In this document: positions 24,581 to 33,673 of the stretch, in pieces
Numbering within the stretch: the stretch's first letter is position 1
Layout of the letters: every line of letters begins with the position of its first letter
Assembly (NCBI GenBank): GCA_016931955.1
Contig: JAFGDV010000012.1
Coordinates: forward strand, 50,255-114,254
DNA from: Candidatus Altarchaeota archaeon
GTDB taxonomy: Archaea > Altiarchaeota > Altiarchaeia > IMC4 > QMZM01
Direction: 5' to 3'
Length of the DNA: 64,000 bases
Program-made: the position numbers and the translations under genes
Notes under the pieces: model-generated
The model's database searches: none
The model's input: the letters and a program-made list of their open reading frames with translations, nothing else
Told to the model about the DNA's origin: nothing

Positions 24581-25941
24581 TCTTTCCCCAGGAAAACACC
24601 CAACTGAGAGGAATCCTGCGGACCAACGATGACATCCCAGCCAGTTCGGCGCTCCAGTTCCTCCTTCAGGGACTCCATCACCCCGGGAATGATCAATTTT
24701 TTGTGATTGACGCGCTCGGAGAGACGGCTTTTCTCCAACGCCCTGCTGATGGCTTCCACAGATAACTTGTCGGCTGCGACGGCGACCGTCGCTGCGAGGC
24801 CGCCGGAGTCTATTATTAATAGAAAACAGGAAACACCCGACCTCCTAAGATCGTCTGAGACGCTGAAGTAGGTGAGGGTGAAGTTAGTGGACAGCAAGAC
24901 AGGAGAGAACTCGTTGGGTTCACCGATCTCATAGAGCTTAGGCTCCACTGTAGGCTCGACGCGAGGATCACCGTAGATGTTCGACCTAAGGATTAGGAGA
25001 GGTAGGAGAGACCACCGCTCGATGGAGTGCACGATGAAGAGGCTGGCGAAGCGGTGCAGTAGGAGGGATGCAATCGTGGATTCTAGGTAGGGCTTCGATT
25101 CGTCACCGCAACCCCTCATCCAGACGGAGGCCGTAGACGCCATTAGAGGGAACCCAAGTTCTCCAACGCCGTCTAAGGCAGCCTTCCTCAGGAGGGTGAA
25201 CTTGTTGACGGTACGGGCAAGACCATCATCCCTTACATCGATCCCAGGATCGAGGATCAGGTTGCTGAAACCCTCAGAGATGATCCTCTTGGAGAGGGAG
25301 GAGAGACCCTCCACCGTGGGAGAATAGACGACGAAGGCTGTATCGTATTTGCGGGCAAGCTTCAACACAGCAGACCAGTTCTCGCTGTCGGCTGCGTAGA
25401 GCAGAGGCCTGCGAGAGCCCACAAGCTCCAAGCCATCCCTGAGGACCTCAGGTTTAAAGGAGCAGAGAATCAATGGACCAGAGAAGTTCTCCGATACCAG
25501 TTCAAGGGCCTTCCTAAAGCGGTAATCTTTATTAGATGCAGACCTGACCGAGACACCGTCCAAGGACAATCTCATGCCAGCCCGCTCCACAGAAAAATCC
25601 TTGACCAATTTTATTCTATCCAGTATTTCCTCCTCAGGCATAAGGTCGCTGACGTCCATGAAGAAAGGCGGGGGATTGAAGAACCTGAACTCGTGACGAT
25701 AGAGGACCTCTTCGCCGCCGACTGATAGATTAGAGAAGGATGAAGCTTGGACAGGCGGCATCAAGAGTTTATTTAATGTGTTCCATTGCTCATCTGATAG
25801 TAGAGGGCAATCAGAGGGCTTGGCTTCTCGCTCCAGGAGCTTCAAGGCATAAGACATGCAGGTCTTAAAACCACATCTGCCGCAGTCCGTCTTCGGAAGA
25901 TGCCCGTACAATTGAAGAGCTGTCAGCCTTTTCACGTTCAT
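24565..25941 (-). CDS. cdhE: Corrinoid iron-sulfur protein large subunit (ACDS gamma)
   Basis: A 458-residue CdhE/AcsC protein that carries the methyl group on a corrinoid to acetyl-CoA synthase. The open frame extends 99 codons further upstream, but that part only shadows cdhD; the ATG at 25941 overlaps the cdhD stop by 4 nt and gives the expected length. The N-terminal 4Fe-4S motif is clear (Cys 20, 23, 28 and 45: KTDCGRCGFKTCMSYALKLL ... DCPLL). The rest is a TIM barrel with a C-terminal corrinoid domain. Together with CdhD it forms the corrinoid protein; CODH/ACS catalytic subunits are not in the window. Confidence 0.9.
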   Translation of the reverse strand: MNVKRLTALQLYGHLPKTDCGRCGFKTCMSYALKLLEREAKPSDCPLLSDEQWNTLNKLLMPPVQASSFSNLSVGGEEVLYRHEFRFFNPPPFFMDVSDLMPEEEILDRIKLVKDFSVERAGMRLSLDGVSVRSASNKDYRFRKALELVSENFSGPLILCSFKPEVLRDGLELVGSRRPLLYAADSENWSAVLKLARKYDTAFVVYSPTVEGLSSLSKRIISEGFSNLILDPGIDVRDDGLARTVNKFTLLRKAALDGVGELGFPLMASTASVWMRGCGDESKPYLESTIASLLLHRFASLFIVHSIERWSLLPLLILRSNIYGDPRVEPTVEPKLYEIGEPNEFSPVLLSTNFTLTYFSVSDDLRRSGVSCFLLIIDSGGLAATVAVAADKLSVEAISRALEKSRLSERVNHKKLIIPGVMESLKEELERRTGWDVIVGPQDSSQLGVFLGKEWSTL

Positions 25942-26948
25942 CCCTCCACCCACATGGAATAGGGCGAGTGGGTGCTGTAAAGATCCCCGGGCTTGAACAA
26001 GGCATCGAATAGAGACTCCAAGCAGTCGACTGCGAAGGGGTGCAGCATCATGAACAGGTCGGCGCCGGACAGCAAGGCCATGGAGGCGGTAGAGGACTCC
26101 CACAGGGGACCCCGCAGCTCCCTTGGACCCCATTCTTCGTTGTGCATCCACGCCTCCCTGGCACTCCAGGCATTGGAGGTTGCGGACGCGATAGGCAGTG
26201 AAAGGAAGGGATCGCCCTGGAGACCCAGAAGCCGGCAACGCTCCATCGCAGAGATGGAGTATTCAACACCATAGCCTATGCCGCCAGTAAATAGATCCAT
26301 TATGATGTTCGAAGGCTTAACGCCCAGCTTCATCAGGTTCCTGTTGAAGCGGCGCATCTCGTCAGGGTTCATCGATATGAGAGAGACAAGGGATTGATCA
26401 TGTTTAACCGCGGCTTCCGCAACCTGCCTGTAATTCATGTCGGGGCCGACCGAGGACAAGACAACGGATTCGCCGGAGCATACCTCAGCAGCCTTGGAAA
26501 GCAGTTCCGGATCCTTGTCTGGGTTGCCGGAGCCGCCTATTATCAATGGAACCTTGACCGCCTGCAATACATCCTCTATCGTTTTACAGGCCTCTGCTAT
26601 GGATGTATTCCCCACCTTCGGGTCAGTGCTCACCAAGTGAAGTGTTATCATCTTGGCAGCGTATTTTTTGACGCGCAGCCTCGCCCAATCGCGGGGGTCC
26701 TCCATGGCGTCGCCGAAGCAATGCCTCACGTTCCCAGGAAGATGGATCGGGATATCAAAGACGTCCTCCGAGATCACTGGATGACATGCCTTGAAGCCGT
26801 CAAAGTAGTGGAAGGCTGGCGTGTTTTCTCCGCCGATCCTATAGGACTTGTCTCTGGTCCCGCCATCCCGCCTAGTGGCTCCTATGGACACGACACTGAT
26901 CCTCTGCTTGTATCCCTCCTTCGGCAGCTTGAATCTGGGAGAAGCCAT
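25938..26948 (-). CDS. cdhD: Corrinoid iron-sulfur protein small subunit (ACDS delta)
   Basis: A TIM-barrel protein of about 336 residues of the CdhD/AcsD family. The ATG at 26948 (MASPRFKLPKEGYKQRISVV) is chosen because the longer frame would run 80 nt into mobA and 26948 leaves a normal 7-nt gap. Seen: the SIGATRRDGGTRDKSYRIGG segment, a DPRDWARLRVKKYAAKMITL helix, PLIIGGSGNPDKDPELLSKA and VVLSSVGPDMNYRQVAEAA. It pairs with CdhE to bind corrinoid and accept the methyl group from methyl-pterin. Confidence 0.88.
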   Translation of the reverse strand: MASPRFKLPKEGYKQRISVVSIGATRRDGGTRDKSYRIGGENTPAFHYFDGFKACHPVISEDVFDIPIHLPGNVRHCFGDAMEDPRDWARLRVKKYAAKMITLHLVSTDPKVGNTSIAEACKTIEDVLQAVKVPLIIGGSGNPDKDPELLSKAAEVCSGESVVLSSVGPDMNYRQVAEAAVKHDQSLVSLISMNPDEMRRFNRNLMKLGVKPSNIIMDLFTGGIGYGVEYSISAMERCRLLGLQGDPFLSLPIASATSNAWSAREAWMHNEEWGPRELRGPLWESSTASMALLSGADLFMMLHPFAVDCLESLFDALFKPGDLYSTHSPYSMWVEG

Positions 26949-26955
26949 CGTTAAA

Positions 26956-27534
26956 TTATTTAGTGTAGACAGAATAAAACCAGCTAACATCATCCAATGT
27001 GTTGATGCTCCTGAAGGAAAGAAGCTGAGGATCATATTTTAACAGACGCTCTGGTCTCACCTTAAGGACATCCATTCGGTCGATCAACGAGGTTATCCTC
27101 TGATTCAGTTCAATAGTTTTGAGGACGTCGAGGACCTTCTCCCTCCGGTAGAAGGCATGCAGTGGCTCCAATAAACCCGCGGGATTCAGGGGGACCACGC
27201 CGTCGCCTTCGAGGAGGGAGTAGAGGAAACGGATCAGTTCAGTGTTGAGGAAGGGCATGTCACATCCTGCGACGAAGAGGAAATCTGCATTGGAGGCTTG
27301 GACGCCGGCATAGATAGCGCCCAGGGGGCCCGCATCGTAGTCTTCGGGGATAATATGGGGATAATCCGATAACCTGGATTCCAGGCCGCGGGCGCAGACG
27401 AGGAAGGTCTTATCAAAAAGGGAAGAAAGGATATCGTAGCCGAAGGAGAACAGGGGCTTGCCTCTGAAGGGGATGAATGGTTTGTCTCTGATCCTTTTAC
27501 TCTTGCCCAAGAGCATCAAGGCATCAACCATCAT
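26956..27534 (-). CDS. mobA: Molybdenum cofactor guanylyltransferase-like protein
   Basis: A 192-residue NTP-transferase of the MobA family, which adds GMP to molybdopterin. Motifs: N-terminal LMLLGKSKRIRDKPFIPFRG (nucleotide loop, divergent from LAGGxSxRMGxDK), DYDAGPLGAIYAGV, and VAGCDMPFL with the metal-binding Asp. It overlaps the symporter stop by 4 nt (ATGA). In this operon it may serve a molybdo- or tungsto-enzyme (formate or formylmethanofuran dehydrogenase) of the C1 pathway. Other small sugar or cofactor nucleotidyltransferase roles cannot be excluded because the first loop is atypical. Confidence 0.75.
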   Translation of the reverse strand: MMVDALMLLGKSKRIRDKPFIPFRGKPLFSFGYDILSSLFDKTFLVCARGLESRLSDYPHIIPEDYDAGPLGAIYAGVQASNADFLFVAGCDMPFLNTELIRFLYSLLEGDGVVPLNPAGLLEPLHAFYRREKVLDVLKTIELNQRITSLIDRMDVLKVRPERLLKYDPQLLSFRSINTLDDVSWFYSVYTK

Positions 27535-28835
27535 GTAAACTTATTCACGACGGACGCTGAAATAAGGGAACAAGACAGGCCGATGAATAATGGATCGACT
27601 GCCGCTAGGGGGAGAAAATGCCAAAAGACTGCGGCAAGGGAGCCGCACAGTATGGAGGAAAAAGCTGCGGAAGAAGACAACCTGATAGAGAACAAGGCTG
27701 AGAGAATGGGGACGAGGATGCCTGAAGTCCACACAGTGGAGAGGAATATCAATGCGGGAATGATCCTCTGGAGGTACAAAGCAAGTAAGAGACTTAGAAA
27801 GCCGAGGGAGAAAACCATAAGCCGGCTGAAGGGTACAAGAAATCTGTCGTCATCAGAGAACCTGCGGAAGAGGTCATGGGAGAGGCTGCTGGCGCCCGCA
27901 TGCAGGAAGGAGTCCGCTGTGCTCATTATCGCGGAGAGCAATCCAATATAGAAGACCGCCTGGAGGATTGGGGGTAAGAGATTGGAGCCAACGGCAAAGA
28001 TCGCCTGGTCTGGGTCGTCTAAGCCGTATTGGATCGATACGAGACCGGATAATACAACCACTGAGTCTATCAGCATCCAGACCACGATAGAGAGGAGGAT
28101 CGCCTTCCTCAAGTCGACTGACGGGGCTGAGGCGAAGATCCTCTGATAGATTGGAGAAGAAGTGATGGGCAGAAAAAACAGGAGGACACACCAGACAAGG
28201 ATCTCCTGAGGGTCCATCAAGGAGACCGGGTTCAGGAATTCATGCGGCAGAGATCCAGGGCCAGCGGAGAGGAGGTAAGGTAGGAGGATGAGTAGAGAGA
28301 GTAACATAAAACCCAGCTGCAGGAAATCGGATACGACGACTGAACGCATGCCTCCGAGGAGGGTGTAGAAGACTACGACGACTGAAAACAACAGCATCGA
28401 AGAATTGAAGGATAGGGACGTCGTGAGCTCCAGCAATCTGCCGCCCGCGATGATGGACTCAGGAACAAGACAGAGAACAGCCAGTAAGAGAGAAGATGAG
28501 ACAACTACTCTATTATCATAGAAGCCGCCGAGGAAGTCCGGCAAGGTGAACCTGTCGCCCTTGATCCTTGGAAGAAGCCACATCAGGAAAATATTTCCTG
28601 AATAGAAGGGAAGGATGAACCAGAGGACTCCCAAGCCTGTCTGGTTGGCGATGCTTACACCGCCTATCAAAGCAGAGGCTCCATAGAAGGTCGAGACGAC
28701 GGTCGCAACCAGGAGGGGAAAGGAAAGCTGGGTGTCCGCTAAGATAAAGGATCGCTCACTGCCGACGCTCCTGAAGAACAAGCCGACCAACAAGAGCAAG
28801 ACAAAGTAGGCCGCAAACAAGAGGGTTAAGTCCAT
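27531..28835 (-). CDS. Sodium/solute symporter family protein
   Basis: A polytopic membrane protein of about 434 residues with 12-13 hydrophobic helices, of the SSS family (sodium-coupled uptake). The family core STFYGASALIGGVSIANQTG and the TM6 region are visible. The frame can start at a TTG (28847) overlapping the upstream stop, or at the ATG at 28835, which is chosen. Substrate unknown; co-transcription with C1 genes suggests an organic acid or cofactor precursor, but this is speculation. Confidence 0.82.
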   Translation of the reverse strand: MDLTLLFAAYFVLLLLVGLFFRSVGSERSFILADTQLSFPLLVATVVSTFYGASALIGGVSIANQTGLGVLWFILPFYSGNIFLMWLLPRIKGDRFTLPDFLGGFYDNRVVVSSSLLLAVLCLVPESIIAGGRLLELTTSLSFNSSMLLFSVVVVFYTLLGGMRSVVVSDFLQLGFMLLSLLILLPYLLSAGPGSLPHEFLNPVSLMDPQEILVWCVLLFFLPITSSPIYQRIFASAPSVDLRKAILLSIVVWMLIDSVVVLSGLVSIQYGLDDPDQAIFAVGSNLLPPILQAVFYIGLLSAIMSTADSFLHAGASSLSHDLFRRFSDDDRFLVPFSRLMVFSLGFLSLLLALYLQRIIPALIFLSTVWTSGILVPILSALFSIRLSSSAAFSSILCGSLAAVFWHFLPLAAVDPLFIGLSCSLISASVVNKFT

Positions 28836-28843
28836 AAGACTAC

Positions 28844-29761
28844 TCAATAGACAATCCTAGAGGATTCAACCGATTCAGGCTTCACGGTTATCTGTTTAGG
28901 GGATACAAGACTCCGCCAGAGAAGGATCTCAGAAAACAGGCGGACTGGGAGGATCAGGAGATAGGAGATGGCTGGGCCGACGATGAATGCCAGACAGCAG
29001 GTGAAAAATGCCAGGACTGCAAGCACCAAGCTGATGAGGAGCCATATAAGATGGAAGACGAAGACCTTACCGGCATTGTTCTTGACTATCTCCACCGAAT
29101 TCCTGACGGCATCCATAAGGCCCCTATTCGATAAAACAAGTTCGATGCGGACGAAGGTGAATAGCAGGACAAGGACCGTCTCTATTAGGACCACGATAAA
29201 GACACCGACGACGAAGACCAACAGACCCTGCATGATGTTGTCCATAAATACGCGTAACTGCTCCTCTGAGGCTGAAGAGAGCACAGACGCCGTCCCGGGG
29301 ACCCAGAGCAAAAAAAACAACAATATAGGCAGGATGGTGATGATGCCAACAAAAAGCTCGAAGAAGAAGAGCTTCACCGCATTGGAAAACTGAGTCCCTA
29401 GATGGGAGGTCCACTCAGAAACATTCTTCTTCGATGCGGTCTCCTCCAGGGGCTTTATGACTGACAACGTTATGAGGATGACGACGATGCTAGAAAGCCA
29501 GCCCAACGCCGTCCTGACGAAGAAGGAAGGCTTCGTGTACTCGCAGACCATCAGGGATACTAGTGAGGAGAGGAAATCAGCCCCCGAGGGTGTGAACTCG
29601 CATGGCCGCTCCACGAGGTTGAATGCGAAATTCAGGCCCATCGACAGTATGGAAACGAGGAAGATGAAGACAAACAACGCAATAAAGGCAGACAAGACCC
29701 TGTTATAGTTCTCCTTGTAGAGGTTGTATCCTGATTTTATGGCATCGGTTACATCATCCAT
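28844..29761 (-). CDS. Polytopic membrane protein, first gene of the C1 operon
   Basis: An integral membrane protein of about 305 residues with six or so hydrophobic helices in three pairs (residues about 24-48, 80-102, 130-160, 178-210, 240-280), resembling DUF975/GDPD-membrane-domain type proteins, with the repeated motif SVEIVKNN. The frame extends to 29809, but the ATG at 29761 has a - strand TATA box 27 bp upstream and avoids overlap with the divergent gene. Function unknown. Confidence 0.72.
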   Translation of the reverse strand: MDDVTDAIKSGYNLYKENYNRVLSAFIALFVFIFLVSILSMGLNFAFNLVERPCEFTPSGADFLSSLVSLMVCEYTKPSFFVRTALGWLSSIVVILITLSVIKPLEETASKKNVSEWTSHLGTQFSNAVKLFFFELFVGIITILPILLFFLLWVPGTASVLSSASEEQLRVFMDNIMQGLLVFVVGVFIVVLIETVLVLLFTFVRIELVLSNRGLMDAVRNSVEIVKNNAGKVFVFHLIWLLISLVLAVLAFFTCCLAFIVGPAISYLLILPVRLFSEILLWRSLVSPKQITVKPESVESSRIVY

Positions 29762-29779
29762 GTAACTTAATTGTAGACT

Positions 29780-29791
29780 GGAATATAAATA
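29780..29791 (-). promoter_or_regulatory. TATA box of the C1 operon
   Basis: On the - strand TATTTATATTCC (29791-29780) is centred about 26 bp before the ATG at 29761, the spacing of a leaderless archaeal promoter. The divergent + gene starts only 31 nt away. Confidence 0.55.
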
Positions 29792-29792
29792 C

Positions 29793-30956
29793 ATGGACGA
29801 GATAGGCATTGTGGGGATAAACTCGAGGGCGGCGGCAGACAGCGCCCGAAGTCTTGGATTAAAGGTTTATCTGGTAGACTACTTCGACGACGTGGACGTC
29901 AAAGCGGAGAGACGTTATTCACTGCAGAGCGAGCCATTAAAGCCCAACCTCGAGGTAGAGTACACCTCAGACAAGCTGGTGGACGCAGCCATAGAAAAAC
30001 TCGGGGGAGAAGTCAGTTCACTGATAACGACTTCAGACATAGGCTGCAATCCAAGGCTCATAGAAAAACTCGAAAAACACTTCACTGTTCTTGGGAACAA
30101 CTCAGGGCAGGTGAAGAAGGCAAAAAACTGGAGGACGCTGAAGAAGGCCCTGGACGAGGAGGGTATAAGGCATCCGAAGACGGAGACCGCAAGATCTACC
30201 AGAGAAATAGAAAAAAAACTGGGAGAGATTAAGACGCCTGCGGTGGTCAAGGGTGTGGGGATTCAGCCGAGGCTCATAAGGGGTCTGGAAGACATGGAAG
30301 GGCTTAAAGACCTCAGGATAGAGGATGAGGCCCTGATCCAGGAATACATCAAGGGGGTGGAGGTAAGCGCATCGGTCATGGCCGACGCCGAAAAAACGAC
30401 GACGCTCTCAGTTAACAGACAACTGGTGGGGATAGACTGGTTATTCGCCAAAGAGATGGCATACTGCGGGAACATCGTGCCACTGGATTCAATGTATGAC
30501 GAAAAAATAGCGGAAAAATCAGCAGGGATAATAGATAGACTAGGGTTGATAGGTTCGAATGGAGTCGACTACATAATATCAGAGGATGGACTGTACTTCA
30601 TGGAAGTGAACACCAGACTCCAGGACACACTTGAATGCGTCGAAAAATACAGGGGAATAAACATGGTAAGAGAACACCTGAAGGCCTTGGAGGGAAACAC
30701 TGACATACATGGAAAGGCTGGAGGATGCTATGGTAAAGGGATACTGTATGCGAGGGAAAGGCTGAGGGTCGAGGATCTAAGGAGGATAGACGGGGTGAAG
30801 GACATACCACAGAAAGATTCAACCATCAGGATAAACGAGCCCGTATGCAGCATCTACGCCTCGGGGAACACACACGACGAAGTATTGGAAAAACTCAGGG
30901 AGAAAGCCAATCTTTTAGACAAACACTACAAAATAGTTACAGGATGGGGATACTAG
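29793..30956 (+). CDS. ATP-grasp ligase-like protein (COG2232 type)
   Basis: A 387-residue ATP-grasp protein: a pre-ATP-grasp domain (residues 1-95, IGIVGINSRAAADSARSLGL), a central ATP-binding part (VKGVGIQPRLIRGL, LIQEYIKGVEVSASVMAD) and the metal-binding EVNTRLQDTLE near residue 270. Such enzymes join a carboxylate to an amine or thiol using ATP; the COG2232 group is archaeal and mostly uncharacterised. The sufC start lies inside its last codons, so it is probably co-transcribed with sufCB. Confidence 0.82.
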   Translation: MDEIGIVGINSRAAADSARSLGLKVYLVDYFDDVDVKAERRYSLQSEPLKPNLEVEYTSDKLVDAAIEKLGGEVSSLITTSDIGCNPRLIEKLEKHFTVLGNNSGQVKKAKNWRTLKKALDEEGIRHPKTETARSTREIEKKLGEIKTPAVVKGVGIQPRLIRGLEDMEGLKDLRIEDEALIQEYIKGVEVSASVMADAEKTTTLSVNRQLVGIDWLFAKEMAYCGNIVPLDSMYDEKIAEKSAGIIDRLGLIGSNGVDYIISEDGLYFMEVNTRLQDTLECVEKYRGINMVREHLKALEGNTDIHGKAGGCYGKGILYARERLRVEDLRRIDGVKDIPQKDSTIRINEPVCSIYASGNTHDEVLEKLREKANLLDKHYKIVTGWGY

Positions 30957-31678
30957 AAACAAGGAATCTGGGCATAGAATTCAATGGGAAAAAGATACTG
31001 GATGACGTGAACATCGACCTATGGGAGGGACACGTGCATGCAATAGTAGGCCCCAACGGCGCGGGGAAGTCAACGCTGGCTTACACGATAATGGGGCTTG
31101 GAGGATACAGGAACATCTCAGGGGATATCCTATTCCAGGGAGAGTCGATAAAGGATCTCAGAATAGATGAGAGGGCTAGGAGGGGTATGACGCTCGGATG
31201 GCAGGAGCCCGCCCGCTACGAAGGGCTCTCAATAGAAAAATTCGTCACCGCCGCGGTAGAAGACAAAAGCCACAAAAAGATCAGGGAGGTATTGGGGAAG
31301 GCGGGGTTGAACCCGAACCTCTACCTCAAGAGGGCGGTAGACAGAACCCTGAGCGGAGGCGAGAGGAAGAAGATAGAATTGGCATCGATTCTTGCTTTGA
31401 AACCGAAGCTTGTGATGCTGGACGAACCGGACTCTGGGATAGACGTGGCCTCCCTCAGAAACATATTTGATGCCATAAAGCTACTGAAGGAAAACGGGTC
31501 AACCGTTGTATTGATCACGCACAGCCTGGAGGTATTGAATCAGGCAGAACACGCATTCCTTATGTGTTGTGGAAAGATAGTGGAGCAAGGCAAAATCGAG
31601 AAGATACGGAAATACTTCGAGAAAAAATGCATACCCTGCACCCACGAGAACATACCAGATCTGAACGGTGGAGCCTAG
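30944..31678 (+). CDS. sufC: Fe-S cluster assembly ATPase SufC
   Basis: A 244-residue ABC-type ATPase that drives Fe-S cluster assembly with SufB. The ATG at 30944 (MGILETRNLGIEF) is chosen although the frame is open further upstream; it overlaps the ATP-grasp gene by 13 nt. Walker A GPNGAGKST, Q-loop LGWQEP, signature LSGGERKK, Walker B LVMLDEPDSGID and the H-loop ITHS are all present. Next to sufB, it forms the minimal SufBC system typical of archaea. Confidence 0.93.
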   Translation: MGILETRNLGIEFNGKKILDDVNIDLWEGHVHAIVGPNGAGKSTLAYTIMGLGGYRNISGDILFQGESIKDLRIDERARRGMTLGWQEPARYEGLSIEKFVTAAVEDKSHKKIREVLGKAGLNPNLYLKRAVDRTLSGGERKKIELASILALKPKLVMLDEPDSGIDVASLRNIFDAIKLLKENGSTVVLITHSLEVLNQAEHAFLMCCGKIVEQGKIEKIRKYFEKKCIPCTHENIPDLNGGA

Positions 31679-31679
31679 A

Positions 31680-32603
31680 ATGGATGGTGTAGAGGAACTA
31701 TATAGGCTGAGTAAGCTGGACAAGGCCTTAGAGGACCCAAATGTAGGGCACATAGTGATCAATCTGAATAAGATACTCGATAAAAGGCTTATCCCCGGCC
31801 TGGAGATAGATGCACGAGAGCTTGAGGACGGGATCGATGCAAGGATCACGGTCAGAGAAGGCACGGTGATAGAAAAACCCGTGCACCTATGTTTTGGGGT
31901 GACGCATGAAAAAGCAGTCCAGAGGATAAAAACTGAGGTGGAGATACAGGAGAATGCTGAGGTATTGTTTCTGGCACACTGCATCTTTCCCAACGCAGTT
32001 GATGTGACGCATATAATGGATGCGAGGATAACAGTAGGAGAGAACGCGAAATACACCTACCTGGAGAAGCACATACACGGAGAATACGGGGGGACAAAGG
32101 TCTACCCCAAAGCCAGGGTCGAGCTCGGGAAAAACTCAAGATTCAAGACCGAATTCGAGCTATTAAGTGGGAGGGTTGGGCTGATAGAGATAGACTATGA
32201 GACAGTCTGCAGGGAAGAGAGCGTGATGGAGATGACCTCCAAGGTAAGTGGGAGAGGCAACGACATAATAAGGATAAGTGAGGTAGGGCACCTGGTGGGG
32301 GAGCATGCGAGGGGTGTGCTGACCTCCAGGGTGGCGGTAAGGGAGAACGCGAAGGCCGAAGTCCACAATAAACTGAATGCCACAGCAGCCTACGCCAGAG
32401 GCCACGTAGACTGCAAGGAGATCATACAGGACAACGGGATAGCGACCGCTATACCAATAGTGCAGGTAAGCCACCCCAAGGCGCACATAACACACGAGGC
32501 ATCGATAGGGAGCGTGGACACTAAACAGTTGGAGACATTGATGGCAAGGGGCCTCACAGAAGACGAAGCAGTTGAGCTTATAATAGAGGGCCTGTTAAGC
32601 TGA
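31680..32603 (+). CDS. sufB: Fe-S cluster assembly scaffold SufB/SufD
   Basis: A SufBD-family scaffold of about 307 residues, shorter than bacterial SufB (about 470) but normal for the archaeal SufBC pair. The C-terminal beta-helix core is visible (VSGRGNDIIRISEVGHLVGE, ARGHVDCKEIIQDNGIATAI, HPKAHITHEASIGSVD and the helical end MARGLTEDEAVELI). The ATG at 31680 lies 1 nt after the sufC stop; a GTG at 31668 is an alternative. It assembles clusters for the many Fe-S proteins, such as CdhE. Confidence 0.92.
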   Translation: MDGVEELYRLSKLDKALEDPNVGHIVINLNKILDKRLIPGLEIDARELEDGIDARITVREGTVIEKPVHLCFGVTHEKAVQRIKTEVEIQENAEVLFLAHCIFPNAVDVTHIMDARITVGENAKYTYLEKHIHGEYGGTKVYPKARVELGKNSRFKTEFELLSGRVGLIEIDYETVCREESVMEMTSKVSGRGNDIIRISEVGHLVGEHARGVLTSRVAVRENAKAEVHNKLNATAAYARGHVDCKEIIQDNGIATAIPIVQVSHPKAHITHEASIGSVDTKQLETLMARGLTEDEAVELIIEGLLS

Positions 32604-32614
32604 AGAGATCCTGA

Positions 32615-33673
32615 TCAGAGCATGTCCAGCAGGTGAGAGGGTAGCTGTAAGAGGAATCTTGCAGTGAATGTTGGACTGCAGAATAATGAGTGGACTGTTT
32701 TTGAGGCGGAATCCATGTCGCCTCCGTTCTCCAAGAGTTGCTTATGTTCTGATATTAGGGAGAATAAGCGATCCTTGCTATTGTCCGAAAGCCTGGAGAG
32801 GAGGTTATGGATCCAAAGATGAAGGCGAAGCTCCCAGCCGATAGCTGACCTCCAACTGCGCTCATAATCTGGGAGACTGGAAAAACCTGCTGCGATACCG
32901 CCCATGACGATACCCCCACCAGAGGAAGCCTTCACCTGACCTGCGGCATCGCCCACGGTAATGATCCTCCCATAGTCCGTCCTCAGATTGGGCTCATGGA
33001 GGGGTATGACACCATAATTCCGGGCTAATATCCTAGGATCCCTTACCCTGCCAGCCGCAGAAAGCCCCTTCAGGAAGCGGTCCAGGTGAGGGGTTGGATT
33101 CAGCATAGAACAGCAGCCTACGCGAGCATAATCCCTGACAGGAATGACCCATGAAAAAAAACCAGGTACATTGAAGTGCAGTTCCACAACGTCTGGATCA
33201 GATTCCACCTCCAATTCATACTGCACCCCCACGAGGAACCTAGTGGGCTTATCCAAGCCAAGTCTATGCTGGATTTGGTAGTTTGTGCCAGTAGCCAGAA
33301 CCACCCTGTCAGCTTCTATGCTATTGAGATCCCTCACGCCCTCGTTCACGAGAACTGCGCCGGCATCTACTGCCGAATCCAAGAGGAAGCGGTCGAACTT
33401 TCTTCTGTCCAAGACGTAGGCCTTTATCTCTCTACCATCCACGAGAAAGGACTCACCTGAAGGGGAGAAGATCCGGGCAGATGACACGCCGTTGAGTATG
33501 AAATCCTTACTAGGGGATATGTTAAGCCGCTGAAGACCAGACTTGCTCACCAAACCGGCACACTGTACTGGCTGAGTCAGATGCTCCTCGTAGATCTCAA
33601 CACTATGCTCTCTAACACAGCTTAAGGCTGCGAGGCTGCCAGCAGGCCCGCCTCCGATAACAGAGATTTTCAT
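32615..33673 (-). CDS. Geranylgeranyl reductase family flavoprotein
   Basis: A 352-residue FAD-dependent reductase of the digeranylgeranylglycerophospholipid reductase family, which saturates archaeal membrane lipid chains. N-terminal FAD fold ISVIGGGPAGSLAAL, QCAGLVSKSGLQRL (the conserved CAG), VLDRRKFDRFLL and the second FAD motif TVGDAAGQVKASSGGGI are present. Its ATG overlaps the purA stop by 1 nt. It converges with sufB (11 nt). Confidence 0.9.
   Translation of the reverse strand: MKISVIGGGPAGSLAALSCVREHSVEIYEEHLTQPVQCAGLVSKSGLQRLNISPSKDFILNGVSSARIFSPSGESFLVDGREIKAYVLDRRKFDRFLLDSAVDAGAVLVNEGVRDLNSIEADRVVLATGTNYQIQHRLGLDKPTRFLVGVQYELEVESDPDVVELHFNVPGFFSWVIPVRDYARVGCCSMLNPTPHLDRFLKGLSAAGRVRDPRILARNYGVIPLHEPNLRTDYGRIITVGDAAGQVKASSGGGIVMGGIAAGFSSLPDYERSWRSAIGWELRLHLWIHNLLSRLSDNSKDRLFSLISEHKQLLENGGDMDSASKTVHSLFCSPTFTARFLLQLPSHLLDML

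Noticed and set aside
25942-26238. N-terminal extension of cdhE up to 26238
   Set aside because: This part lies inside cdhD in another frame and has no domain; the ATG at 25941 overlaps the cdhD stop and gives the normal 4Fe-4S N-terminus.
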